Assembly: GCA_049975505.1 (NCBI GenBank)
Contig: JBNGCY010000051.1
Span: 1 to 19,336 of the forward strand
From: JAIVHC01 sp049975505
GTDB taxonomy: Bacteria; Desulfobacterota; Desulfuromonadia; Desulfuromonadales; Desulfuromonadaceae
Direction of reading: 5' to 3'
Length of the DNA: 19,336 nt
Each line of letters opens with the position of its first letter. Positions within the stretch are counted from its first letter, which is position 1. The notes under the pieces are model-generated. The model searched no databases, was not told where the DNA came from, and saw only the letters and a program-made list of their open reading frames with translations. Positions 6,720 to 13,716 of the stretch are shown here, piece by piece. The translations under genes were made by a program, and so were the position numbers.

Positions 6720-7935
6720 TCTTTTGATCAATAACTTCATTCAGGCGTCTCAGGTGAGACTCCCAGCTGTGTTCGCGTTCCACGTACTGTCTGGCATTTT
6801 GCCCTATGGAATAACAGCGTTCACTGTTGCCCAGTAAAGTGATAATTTCAGACGCCATTCTTATCTCATCATCAGCGACGATAATTTCATCTCCATTCTT
6901 TGCTTTAATGCCGGTGGCGGCACCAAAGGTTGCAACAACCGGCTTCCCCATAGCCATGGCTTCAAGTACCTTGTTCTGAATTCCTCGCGCAATCAGGAGG
7001 GGAACCACGCACACATGTGCACTCGCAAGATAGGCACGTATATCCGGAACGGTTCCAGTCACCTCTACACCATCCACCTGTTCCAGTGCCTTAACAGCAG
7101 GGGCGGGGTTGCGCCCGGCAATGCAGAAGGTGGCCCGAGGCACCTGTTTACGCACTAAAGGGAAGATTTCTTCTGCAAACCACACCGATCCTTCAACATT
7201 GGGCCAGTAATCCATGGCTCCGGAAAAAACCAGTTTTCCGGATACGCGGGCAATCTGCTGATTCTTTATGGCGCCGGGAGAAAAATAATCAAGATCCACC
7301 CCGTTTGAGATCGCTTCCACTTTTTCAAGCGAAGAGTCTGATCCCAGCACTTTTTTTTCCTCCTCGCTTACCAGAAAAGTACGCTCAAATTCTTGCACAA
7401 TGCGCTGTTCAACTACGCGCAGCAAACGCGCTTCACGCCGATACAGCCAACCCAACAGCGAATTATGCTTTGCCGCATATTGCGCCCACTTCTCGGAATC
7501 AACGTCGATGAGATCATCAAGCAATCTGATATCTCTGAATCGCTCCGGCCAATGACGCGAACGGAACACATACTCCGCCATGGAAGAGCAGAAACAGAGA
7601 ATGGCGGCAGGTTTCTGTGTATCGAGATAGGCATCAACAACATGCTGCAGTTTAGCCGAATAAAAACACGCCTGAGAAAATGAACGTCCGGTTACCAGTG
7701 ACCAGGCGGCGTACGCCCGCATGATTCGCGGGGTGCGCACCAGATAGTGAAGCTTGTGCACCATCTGCTCCAGAGCCGGGATGTGCCGGCAGTCATCGGG
7801 GTCATCTATCAGACACACAAGGGTGACCCGATAGTGTTGCGCCAGATGCTGCACCATATGATATGTGCGGATCTTATCGCCCTTGTCCGGCGGATAGGGA
7901 ATCCTGTGAGCGAGAATGAGAACGTCTTTTGTCAT
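6703..7935 (-). CDS. XrtA/EpsH1-associated sugar transferase (TIGR03087-like)
   Basis: A 410-residue GT-B glycosyltransferase that resembles the TIGR03087 subfamily, a usual companion of exosortase A. It begins MTKDVLILAHRIPYPPDKGD. It has NGVDLDYF at residues 211-218, the FSGAMDYWPNVEG segment at 237-249 and the donor-binding GIQNKVLEAMAMGKPVV at 318-334. The frame is open further upstream, but I placed the start at 7933-7935. There the ATG overlaps the FemAB stop as ATGA and the family N-terminus begins. The last codons and stop fall in the ACTGAGG-type repeat, so the extreme C-terminus (TVLSP) is probably repeat-derived. A related repeat lies just before its start. Confidence 0.9.
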   Translation of the reverse strand: MTKDVLILAHRIPYPPDKGDKIRTYHMVQHLAQHYRVTLVCLIDDPDDCRHIPALEQMVHKLHYLVRTPRIMRAYAAWSLVTGRSFSQACFYSAKLQHVVDAYLDTQKPAAILCFCSSMAEYVFRSRHWPERFRDIRLLDDLIDVDSEKWAQYAAKHNSLLGWLYRREARLLRVVEQRIVQEFERTFLVSEEEKKVLGSDSSLEKVEAISNGVDLDYFSPGAIKNQQIARVSGKLVFSGAMDYWPNVEGSVWFAEEIFPLVRKQVPRATFCIAGRNPAPAVKALEQVDGVEVTGTVPDIRAYLASAHVCVVPLLIARGIQNKVLEAMAMGKPVVATFGAATGIKAKNGDEIIVADDEIRMASEIITLLGNSERCYSIGQNARQYVEREHSWESHLRRLNEVIDQKTVLSP

Positions 7936-8969
7936 AACGAAATATACTTTCTCAACTCGGGACCGAGGATATTGGTTACTGCTAGTGGAAGTCGCTGCCA
8001 TACACGGGTTATGCCACGGCGCACACCAGACATCTGATTCTGTGCTCTTTTGCGCCTCTGCCTGTGGTTGTGTCCACATTTTCCAGATACGTCGTACCAG
8101 TAAAGGGGGTGCGCGATTGCCCCCCACTGCTTTTTAAAGCGATATGTCCCCTCATTCGGGGTTGAACGTCCGAAATCGAAACAGGGGTAGCCCTGATCAC
8201 ATGCAAACGCCAGAAAGCTCCAGTACAGGAGCATATTGGGATTAAGTCTGTTGAATACACTCCGCGCTGAGGCCCAGGGGATAGCCACAAGGCGGGGATG
8301 AAGTAAAATGATACCGGCTGCGGCAATCTCTCCCTGAGGAGTATAAACCACCCCTACACGACACTTTTCAGCGTAGGACGCTACAATCGCATCGATCCAG
8401 CGGCGGCTGTGAACCGGAGAACCGAGATCGCGCATGTTTTCGCTGAATACCGTGTAAAAATCATCGACTAACTCCTGGCCTCCGAGGTGTGCGCTGAGGC
8501 CGTCCCGTTGCGGTTTTCTCACCTGACTGCGCACTTTGGATTTCAACCCATCCATCAAGCTGGGACTATCCGCCGGAAGGTCGAGAAGCATACGCACCTT
8601 ATTGGTCTGGTTCTCAAACTGGGGCAATTGGGGCGAGATGGCGCGCAACTGACAGCTGGCGTATTCCTCAGCATGTTTTATCAACGCCCCAGCCACTTCC
8701 ATATCCTGAGCCAGAACCCCACCGGCATCGCAAAAGGGGAGAGAAATCAGCCTCGAACCCCGAAACGGTATGCGAAAATCAATCAGCGGCAAAATGGCGC
8801 AAATACTATTTTCCTTTTCAGCCAGCAGATAGCGATGTTTATAGCCGTAGGCCTTCCGGACAGCCTCCTGCCAGGCCCAGAACTGATAAGGTGTCCCTTC
8901 TTTATGCGCAGCCACAAAGGCATCCCAACGTTCTCTATCCTCTTCTGTTGCAAGCCTTATCCGCATCAT
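7932..8969 (-). CDS. XrtA-associated FemAB-like GNAT transferase (TIGR03019-like)
   Basis: A 345-residue FemAB/GNAT-fold protein of the exosortase-A-locus subfamily. FemAB proteins use aminoacyl-tRNA to attach amino acids to amine groups in cell-wall precursors; the substrate of this subfamily is not known. Visible marks are the N-terminal RLATEEDRERWDAFV, the CDAGGVLA segment near residues 80-87 and the conserved CFDFGRSTPNEGTYRFKKQWG stretch near 262-282. It starts at TGATG with the deacetylase stop, and a second ATG follows directly. It overlaps the next glycosyltransferase by 4 nt. The last dozen residues are encoded by DNA resembling the ACTGAGG-type repeat at 6683-6712, so the tail may be an acquired extension. 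Confidence 0.88.
   Translation of the reverse strand: MMRIRLATEEDRERWDAFVAAHKEGTPYQFWAWQEAVRKAYGYKHRYLLAEKENSICAILPLIDFRIPFRGSRLISLPFCDAGGVLAQDMEVAGALIKHAEEYASCQLRAISPQLPQFENQTNKVRMLLDLPADSPSLMDGLKSKVRSQVRKPQRDGLSAHLGGQELVDDFYTVFSENMRDLGSPVHSRRWIDAIVASYAEKCRVGVVYTPQGEIAAAGIILLHPRLVAIPWASARSVFNRLNPNMLLYWSFLAFACDQGYPCFDFGRSTPNEGTYRFKKQWGAIAHPLYWYDVSGKCGHNHRQRRKRAQNQMSGVRRGITRVWQRLPLAVTNILGPELRKYISL
7941..7975. repeat. Degenerate ACTGAGG-type repeat inside the FemAB 3' end
   Basis: The plus-strand AATATACTTT then CTCAACTCGGGACCGAGGAT aligns with ATTATACTTT and CAACTCAGAACTAAGGAC at 6683-6710. In the second segment 13 of 18 positions agree and all five differences are transitions. It lies in coding sequence, just before the start of the next gene. 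Confidence 0.5.
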
Positions 8970-9883
8970 CAGCTCCCCACCAACCCCATGGCGTTACGAA
9001 TCGGTTGAAAAGAAAAATCGTTCAACAGGCGATTGAAACGCGGTGCAGTCTTATGCAGGTTCAGATAATGCCTGAAATTACTCTTCCACCCTGCCCCCTG
9101 CATACGCGGCTGCCGGGGATCGAATTCCCACGGGTGCAAATAAAAGACAAAGGGTTGCCTATCCACCTTATTTATATGGCGCAGCCCCAAGCGTGTGATG
9201 CTGTAGGGTAAAAGACGAAAATAACCGCCTCCGGCGATGGGGAGATTGCGCCCACCGAGGCGCAGGGTAGAGATAGGCAGTTCGCGCAAAAATACCTGCC
9301 CCTCACCAGGAGTTCCGGGCTGCCAGGATCCATCTGCGTGTTTCACTACATAACCGGCAAAACGGGGCCAGTCGGCCATACCGTAAAAGTCATGGCGCAC
9401 CGGGAAAATACTCGAATCGTAGCGGTAACCGGCCTCGAGCAATTCATCAAAAGCCCAGGCTGTCTCACGGGAGATAGAATAGCTGGGGGCGCGGTAACCA
9501 AGCACCTGCTGGCCGGAAACCTGCTCGAGATAGTCTTTAGCACGGCGGATATCGTTGCGAAATTCGGCGCGTGACAGAGTATTAACGCGCCGATGGCCGT
9601 GACCGTGACTGGCGAGCTCGTGCCCGGCGTCCACCAGGCGCTGAATCAATGCGGGGCAGCGTTCGGCGACCCAGCTCAGGACAAAAAAAGTCGCATGGAG
9701 ATTATGTTCTTCGAGCAGTGCCAAAACCCTCTCGGTGTTAGCTTGAAAACGCCATTCACGCTCATCCCAGGAAGAAGGTGCACATACCTTCTCGAACGCG
9801 GAGACATGGAAGTAGTCCTCCACATCGATGCTGAGCATGTTGATCTGACCGCTGTCTGCCGGGATGCTTTGTCCCCTATCCAT
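8969..9883 (-). CDS. XrtA-locus polysaccharide deacetylase (TIGR03006-like)
   Basis: A 304-residue NodB-homology protein of carbohydrate esterase family 4, in the exosortase-A-locus subfamily. Canonical motifs are complete: SIDVED at residues 18-23 (Asp20 and Asp23), SHGHGH at 92-97 for metal binding, RAPSYS at 130-135 and YLHPWEFD in the C-terminal part. The subfamily's FPVRHDFYG and GGGYFRL segments are also present. No signal peptide is seen. It would remove N-acetyl groups from the glycan or its precursor. The ATG overlaps the ATPase stop by 8 nt; a second possible start is Met16, just before the first motif. It ends at TGATG shared with FemAB, so the ATPase, deacetylase and FemAB genes are translationally linked. 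Confidence 0.92.
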   Translation of the reverse strand: MDRGQSIPADSGQINMLSIDVEDYFHVSAFEKVCAPSSWDEREWRFQANTERVLALLEEHNLHATFFVLSWVAERCPALIQRLVDAGHELASHGHGHRRVNTLSRAEFRNDIRRAKDYLEQVSGQQVLGYRAPSYSISRETAWAFDELLEAGYRYDSSIFPVRHDFYGMADWPRFAGYVVKHADGSWQPGTPGEGQVFLRELPISTLRLGGRNLPIAGGGYFRLLPYSITRLGLRHINKVDRQPFVFYLHPWEFDPRQPRMQGAGWKSNFRHYLNLHKTAPRFNRLLNDFSFQPIRNAMGLVGS

Positions 9884-10958
9884 GCCCTGGGCCTCTTTGT
9901 GTTGCCATCAACGCGGAATCCAGCAGATGCGCAAGCTTCTCAAGCAACACCTCTGTGCGTTGCATTGTATCTAATTGAGCCTGCTGGAAACGTTCATCGC
10001 GTTCTTCCAAACGGCGCAAAATGGTCCCGTCTTCACCCCACACGGCATTCATTGCCTGTAGCCATTCATTCAAATACGAACTGTCAGAGTTCAGGTTCTG
10101 CCTGGCGTCGGCAAAATCCTTCGGCCCTGGTCTTGTGGGTCTCGGCAGCGTACAGCCCCACGCAATATCGCCGATCACCTCCTGCAACATCTCCATGCTC
10201 AACTCACGAACCCCTTCTGCAAAAACACAGAGTAGAGCAAAATCGCAGAATTGATTTATCAGGCGGGGTATCCCGCCACTATAGCGATATAAAAGATCAA
10301 ATACCCCCTCATGCCAGGTGAGCGCTTCACGATTTCCTGCTTTTTCAAGACGGTGATATATATATTTTTCAGTTTCATCACGGGTAAGCGGCATAAGCCG
10401 GCAGTGTACAGCTATGCGTTGGCGTAACTGACGTAATTCAGGGCGGGTAATAATCTCTATCAACTCCGGCTGACCGACCAGCACAATCTGCACCAGCTTT
10501 ACCGCGTCCGCTTCAAGGTTGGAAAGAAGACGAATCTCTTCCAAAACATCCGCAGTCAGGTTCTGTGCTTCATCGATAATAATTACAGCGCGTTTCCCCT
10601 CTGCATACAGAACCAGCAGGTAATCGTAGAGTTCGCGCAACAATTCGACCTTGGTTTTATTTTTTACCTCAAGACCGAAATCCTCATTGATCATGGAGAG
10701 GATCTGGGCTGCATCCGCACGGGTATTGAACACCCGCGCCAAGACTATTTCTTTAGCCAGATTTTTAATAAGATTGCGCACAATAGTGGTCTTGCCGGAA
10801 CCAACCTCTCCTGCCAGGAGGATAAACCCGGCCTGTTCCTGAAGGCCGTAGGTGAGATAATTAATCGCTTTTTTATGCGAATGGCTCAAAAACAGGAACT
10901 CGGGGTTGGGTACAAGTTCGAAAGGTTTGGTGTTTAACCCGAAATAGTTTTCGTACAT
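9876..10958 (-). CDS. XrtA-associated AAA ATPase (TIGR03015-like)
   Basis: A 360-residue ATPase resembling the ExeA/GspA type found in exosortase A loci as a putative secretion ATPase. It starts MYENYFGLNTKPFELVPNP, typical of the family. Walker A GEVGSGKT is at residues 50-57 and Walker B with DEAQN at 129-133, followed by QPEL and LRQRI sensor-like segments. Residues after about 280 are family-variable, charged and probably helical or coiled coil. No membrane segment is present, so it is cytoplasmic or peripheral. It follows the beta-barrel gene by 33 bp, and pairing of the two is typical of these loci, suggesting a role in envelope assembly or export of the polymer. Its precise function is not established. 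Confidence 0.92.
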   Translation of the reverse strand: MYENYFGLNTKPFELVPNPEFLFLSHSHKKAINYLTYGLQEQAGFILLAGEVGSGKTTIVRNLIKNLAKEIVLARVFNTRADAAQILSMINEDFGLEVKNKTKVELLRELYDYLLVLYAEGKRAVIIIDEAQNLTADVLEEIRLLSNLEADAVKLVQIVLVGQPELIEIITRPELRQLRQRIAVHCRLMPLTRDETEKYIYHRLEKAGNREALTWHEGVFDLLYRYSGGIPRLINQFCDFALLCVFAEGVRELSMEMLQEVIGDIAWGCTLPRPTRPGPKDFADARQNLNSDSSYLNEWLQAMNAVWGEDGTILRRLEERDERFQQAQLDTMQRTEVLLEKLAHLLDSALMATQRGPGHG

Positions 10959-10991
10959 TCGTACACCCCGTAAGTGTTCAGTCTGATAACG

Positions 10992-12263
10992 TCACCAGTG
11001 TAAGTTCAACTGTGCAAATACAATGTTGTTGGTATAATCGTCAGCTATCGTATCCGAATCATTTTCATTGTAGGTGTATCCAACTGAGATGCGGCCTAAA
11101 CGCAGCTCACGGTATAGACTGAAGCGCGCACCATAGCGTTGATACTCATCGGAGTATTGCGCGTAATCTTCTTCGTAGTCTGTGTAGGAGAGAAGGCAGC
11201 CAATGCCAAATTTATTGCTCAAGGGGATTTCGGCATTTACACTTCCGCCGAAGGAATCATCCTGGCGATCTAACTCCAGATAGTCTTCAGTGCGGCTGAA
11301 GAACTCAAATCCTGCAGAGATACGATCCTTATACCCCAGTGAAAAGGTATACTCTTTTTGCTCCCGCGCCCCCTCTTCCACACTGGCGTTTATATCTTCT
11401 GTATATGCCAACGCGAGGTTAAGGGTACGCGATAGCTGATAATCCATACCTATTCCGAACAGGGTGGAGTCATAATCGTTGCTGAATTCGTAATCCAACC
11501 AGGCGCGCCCGATATTTGCTGAGAATATAAGCTGCTCAATCGGCTGCCACTGCAATACTAAATTAAGATCCCGGCGGTCATACTCCTCTTCACCGCTGTC
11601 ATCGCTGAATGAATCGCTCGAGTCCATGGGACGATACTGAGTAAAACCTCCAGTCAGGCTGGAACTGATATGTGAAGTCCATGCTCTGGTCAAGGTAGCG
11701 CTATAGGTATGATACTCAGCGTCATCGCCGTCTTCGTCATCGTACCACTGGTTCTCATACTGATAGTCAAGGCGGAACTGCATGCTGCTGGACAGATCAA
11801 ACATGGCATAGGGGTTGATCTCCAGGCGGTTACTGTCGGTAAGATTGGTGAGATTGTTGCCGATACCCCCCTGATCACCTTCATCGATAACCACGCGCTC
11901 ATAGGTATCGCTGATGCGCAGAAATACGGTGTCGCGGTAGAGATTGAAGGTGGATTCCAGTTGCGATCCCTGCCGGGGACGCAGATCATCGTTCTCACTG
12001 TTGTCGAGATATTTTTCGTATTCAAGCCCGAGGTTCAGGCTGAGATCAAACAGACGTGTTTCCCAGACGATGGCGTAGGATGCGCCAACCAGAGTAATAA
12101 AATCACTTTCAGCATCATGTTCCAGATCAATGTTGTCGTTATATTCTTCCCGCAGAGAAAATGATGGCGATGCGCGAAATTCACTCCAGGCCACGGAGCA
12201 AAGCAACAATTGCCCAATAAGAAAAAGCGTAAGAAGGGCTGTAATAAGTTTTCCTATACGCAT
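10992..12263 (-). CDS. XrtA-associated outer-membrane beta-barrel protein (TIGR03016-like)
   Basis: A 423-residue exported protein. The N-terminal signal peptide has a hydrophobic core (ALLTLFLIGQLLLCSVAWS) and likely cleavage after AWS near residue 27. The mature part consists of alternating aromatic/polar strands rich in Tyr, Asp, Glu and Ser (for example FSLREEYNDNIDL and YEKYLDNSENDD). It ends in NIVFAQLNLHW with a C-terminal aromatic residue, as expected for an outer-membrane barrel recognised by the Bam machinery. It resembles TIGR03016, described only as a PEP-CTERM-system-associated protein. A role as the outer-membrane channel or secretin-like partner for the polysaccharide is plausible but inferred. 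GGAG lies upstream of the ATG. Confidence 0.88.
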   Translation of the reverse strand: MRIGKLITALLTLFLIGQLLLCSVAWSEFRASPSFSLREEYNDNIDLEHDAESDFITLVGASYAIVWETRLFDLSLNLGLEYEKYLDNSENDDLRPRQGSQLESTFNLYRDTVFLRISDTYERVVIDEGDQGGIGNNLTNLTDSNRLEINPYAMFDLSSSMQFRLDYQYENQWYDDEDGDDAEYHTYSATLTRAWTSHISSSLTGGFTQYRPMDSSDSFSDDSGEEEYDRRDLNLVLQWQPIEQLIFSANIGRAWLDYEFSNDYDSTLFGIGMDYQLSRTLNLALAYTEDINASVEEGAREQKEYTFSLGYKDRISAGFEFFSRTEDYLELDRQDDSFGGSVNAEIPLSNKFGIGCLLSYTDYEEDYAQYSDEYQRYGARFSLYRELRLGRISVGYTYNENDSDTIADDYTNNIVFAQLNLHW

Positions 12264-12329
12264 AACTGGTTACTCCGTTAAAAACCGGGTTAGAGCCCTA
12301 AAATCCGTTTTTCCAGGGTCTAAATCATG

Positions 12330-12388
12330 CTTTTTCAGCGTAAATCAGCGTCCTATCGCCTTTGACCTGAAGCCTATGTACGCTGATA
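12330..12388. repeat. TCAGCGTAAA-type short-period inverted repeat
   Basis: TTCAGCGTAAATCAGCGTCC at 12334-12353 repeats TCAGCGT at a 10-nt step. ACGCTGAT at 12380-12387 is the inverse of ATCAGCGT at 12344-12351. The sequence is unlike the CAGACA family but has the same architecture of short-period arms facing each other. Confidence 0.5.
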
Positions 12389-12426
12389 TAAAACTCCAAG
12401 CAATTATTAAGCTGCCAATCCAAATA

Positions 12427-12482
12427 ACCGTCATCCCCGAATGGCTCTGTCGGGGATCCAGAACTTCAAGGGTGTAAAACCG
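12427..12482. repeat. CGTCATCCCC-family hairpin element, partial
   Basis: Stem ATCCCCGA (12433-12440) and TCGGGGAT (12450-12457) with a 9-nt loop, then CCAGAACTTCAAGGGTGTAAAAC. The same sequence with a few changes occurs at 13626-13680. The right part of that longer element is absent here. No run of T follows on either strand, so it is not an ordinary terminator. Confidence 0.7.
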
Positions 12483-12507
12483 GAAATTACTCTGGATTTT
12501 CAACTTG

Positions 12508-13329
12508 CTACTTGTATCCGTAATATCCGTAGTATCCATACTTGTCACTCTGTGACTGGTGCACGGCATTACATACCACCCCGAGGAGGTTATGGCTCTG
12601 CAGCAATCCGAGTGCCTTGGTGAGCTTATCCGTACTTGTGTAACCCTCTCTGACTACAAACAGAACTCCATCCACCACACTGGCGATAAATTGCGGCTCG
12701 GCAAAGGGCAATAAGGGCGTTGTATCCACAATTACATAGCGATCCGGGTAGCGGTTTTTAATCTCATGGAGGAGGTTCTGCATGCGGTTGGAGGAAAACA
12801 GTTCTACCGGGTTCGGCACCCGGCGCCCGGCGGGTAGAATGGTGAGCTTTCCGATCCCGGTTTTAACCAGGGCTTCACCCACATCAATCTCATCCAGGAC
12901 ACAATCGGTCAGGCCGATGCTTGATTCCAATTCCATGTATTTCATTATGGTTGGATTCCGGATATCTGCCTCTACGAGTAGAACCGTATGATCGAACTCC
13001 TGCGCCAGAGTAATCGCCAGATTGATTGCGGTTATGGTTTTACCTTCACCCCCTATGGCACTTGTTACCATGAGGGACTTGTCAAAACGATCCAGTTGGC
13101 TGAGTTTCACCAGGGATGATTTTAGTTTACGGTACTGCTCAGCAGCCGGATCATTTGCATCGTGTGCTGTAATAAGAAACGGGTTATTGATAACCGGGAA
13201 GTCTTTGGTTGAAGGGGTGCCTTTCCCGAAATGGGGGCGAGATGCAGAGCGGGACTCAGGCTCGCCACTCCGATCAGCTGATTTGCGCTTTTCCGCCGCC
13301 ATCTCTATGGCTTTATCTATTCGACTCAT
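12508..13329 (-). CDS. XrtA-locus tyrosine autokinase (BY-kinase, TIGR03018-like)
   Basis: A 273-residue bacterial tyrosine kinase, the cytoplasmic half of a Wzc/CapAB-type system. It phosphorylates tyrosines in its own tail and by cycling controls chain length and export. The Walker A motif AIGGEGKT is at residues 91-98, Walker A' VEADIRNP at 119-126 (Asp122) and Walker B VIVDTTPLL at 199-207. The tail carries six tyrosines between 264 and 272 (YGYYGYYGY), the expected autophosphorylation cluster. The first 45 residues are charged and flexible, as in the subfamily. It lies directly downstream of the chain-length gene, its membrane activator, but a 387-bp repeat-filled gap separates them. GGAGAT lies upstream of the ATG. 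Confidence 0.93.
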   Translation of the reverse strand: MSRIDKAIEMAAEKRKSADRSGEPESRSASRPHFGKGTPSTKDFPVINNPFLITAHDANDPAAEQYRKLKSSLVKLSQLDRFDKSLMVTSAIGGEGKTITAINLAITLAQEFDHTVLLVEADIRNPTIMKYMELESSIGLTDCVLDEIDVGEALVKTGIGKLTILPAGRRVPNPVELFSSNRMQNLLHEIKNRYPDRYVIVDTTPLLPFAEPQFIASVVDGVLFVVREGYTSTDKLTKALGLLQSHNLLGVVCNAVHQSQSDKYGYYGYYGYK

Positions 13330-13449
13330 TGGATCTCCGTGTTAGAAAACGATCTGCTTGGTGTTGCTGAATTTCAGTAACTTGTATGATTGATTTGGAT
13401 GATATTATGGAGCAAGCATACGTAGAAAAGATCATTAAGTAATCATTGA

Positions 13450-13602
13450 GCCTCTTGCAAAAAACCGAAAATCCAGTGCCCGTCATTCCCGCGTAGGAAC
13501 GTCATCCTCGACTACGATCGGGGACGGGAATCCAGAAGAACTCAGGTCTGACCCAGATACTGGATCCCCGTTTTCACGAGGATGACGACTTTTGCAAGAG
13601 CC
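13450..13602. repeat. MITE-like element with CTCTTGCAAAA ends
   Basis: Terminal inverted repeats CTCTTGCAAAA (13452-13462) and TTTTGCAAGAG (13590-13600) are perfect over 11 bp. A second perfect 11-bp pair lies inside, CGTCATCCTCG (13500-13510) with CGAGGATGACG (13577-13587). The 153-bp element has no coding capacity, so it resembles a non-autonomous miniature element. A right-half fragment occurs at 4115-4157. Confidence 0.75.
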
Positions 13603-13625
13603 TATTCACCTGCCAGTCGAAAGGC

Positions 13626-13710
13626 CGTCATCCCCGAGTGTTTCTGTCGGGGATCCAGAATTTCAAGGGTGTTAAACCTGGATTCCGGCCTAAATCATGC
13701 CGGAATGACG
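13626..13710. repeat. CGTCATCCCC-family double-hairpin element
   Basis: Begins CGTCATCCCCGAG and ends CCGGAATGACG, so the ends are inverted. Hairpin 1 is ATCCCCGA (13630-13637) with TCGGGGAT (13647-13654). Hairpin 2 is ATTCCGGC (13682-13689) with GCCGGAAT (13699-13706). Both have 9-nt loops. It ends 6 bp from the chain-length gene stop. A partial copy lies at 12427-12482. It is a REP-like intergenic repeat. Confidence 0.75.
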
Positions 13711-13716
13711 CTGTCA

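Larger units (their letters stand above)
12264..12507. other. 244-bp gap with repeat sequences, no gene
   Basis: Between the tyrosine kinase stop and the barrel-protein start. It holds an inverted ATCAGCGT (12344-12351) / ACGCTGAT (12380-12387) pair with a partial 10-nt direct repeat of TCAGCGT. It also holds a hairpin of the CGTCATCCCC family at 12433-12457. No open frame resembles a known protein, and no clear terminator or promoter is recognisable. Confidence 0.6.
13330..13716. other. 387-bp gap with two inverted-repeat elements, no gene
   Basis: Between the chain-length gene stop and the kinase start. It contains the CTCTTGCAAAA-ended element (13450-13602) and the CGTCATCCCC-family element (13626-13710). 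About 120 bp of A+T-rich sequence next to the kinase (13330-13449) shows no promoter I can call with confidence, although the gap could hold one. No open frame with protein features is present. Confidence 0.6.

Noticed and set aside
7936..8127. N-terminal extension of the TIGR03087-like protein by 64 residues
   Set aside because: It reads an alternative frame within FemAB; the typical N-terminus begins at the ATGA-coupled start at 7935.
9593..10321. Plus-strand open frame of 242 codons
   Set aside because: Antisense to the deacetylase and ATPase genes, both of which have complete motifs.
12433..12457. Rho-independent terminator
   Set aside because: The stem is GC-rich, but no T-run follows on either strand and the same sequence recurs at 13630-13654, so it is a dispersed repeat hairpin.
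13450..13602. Insertion sequence
   Set aside because: It has terminal inverted repeats but only 153 bp and no transposase fragment; a non-autonomous element is the most that can be said.
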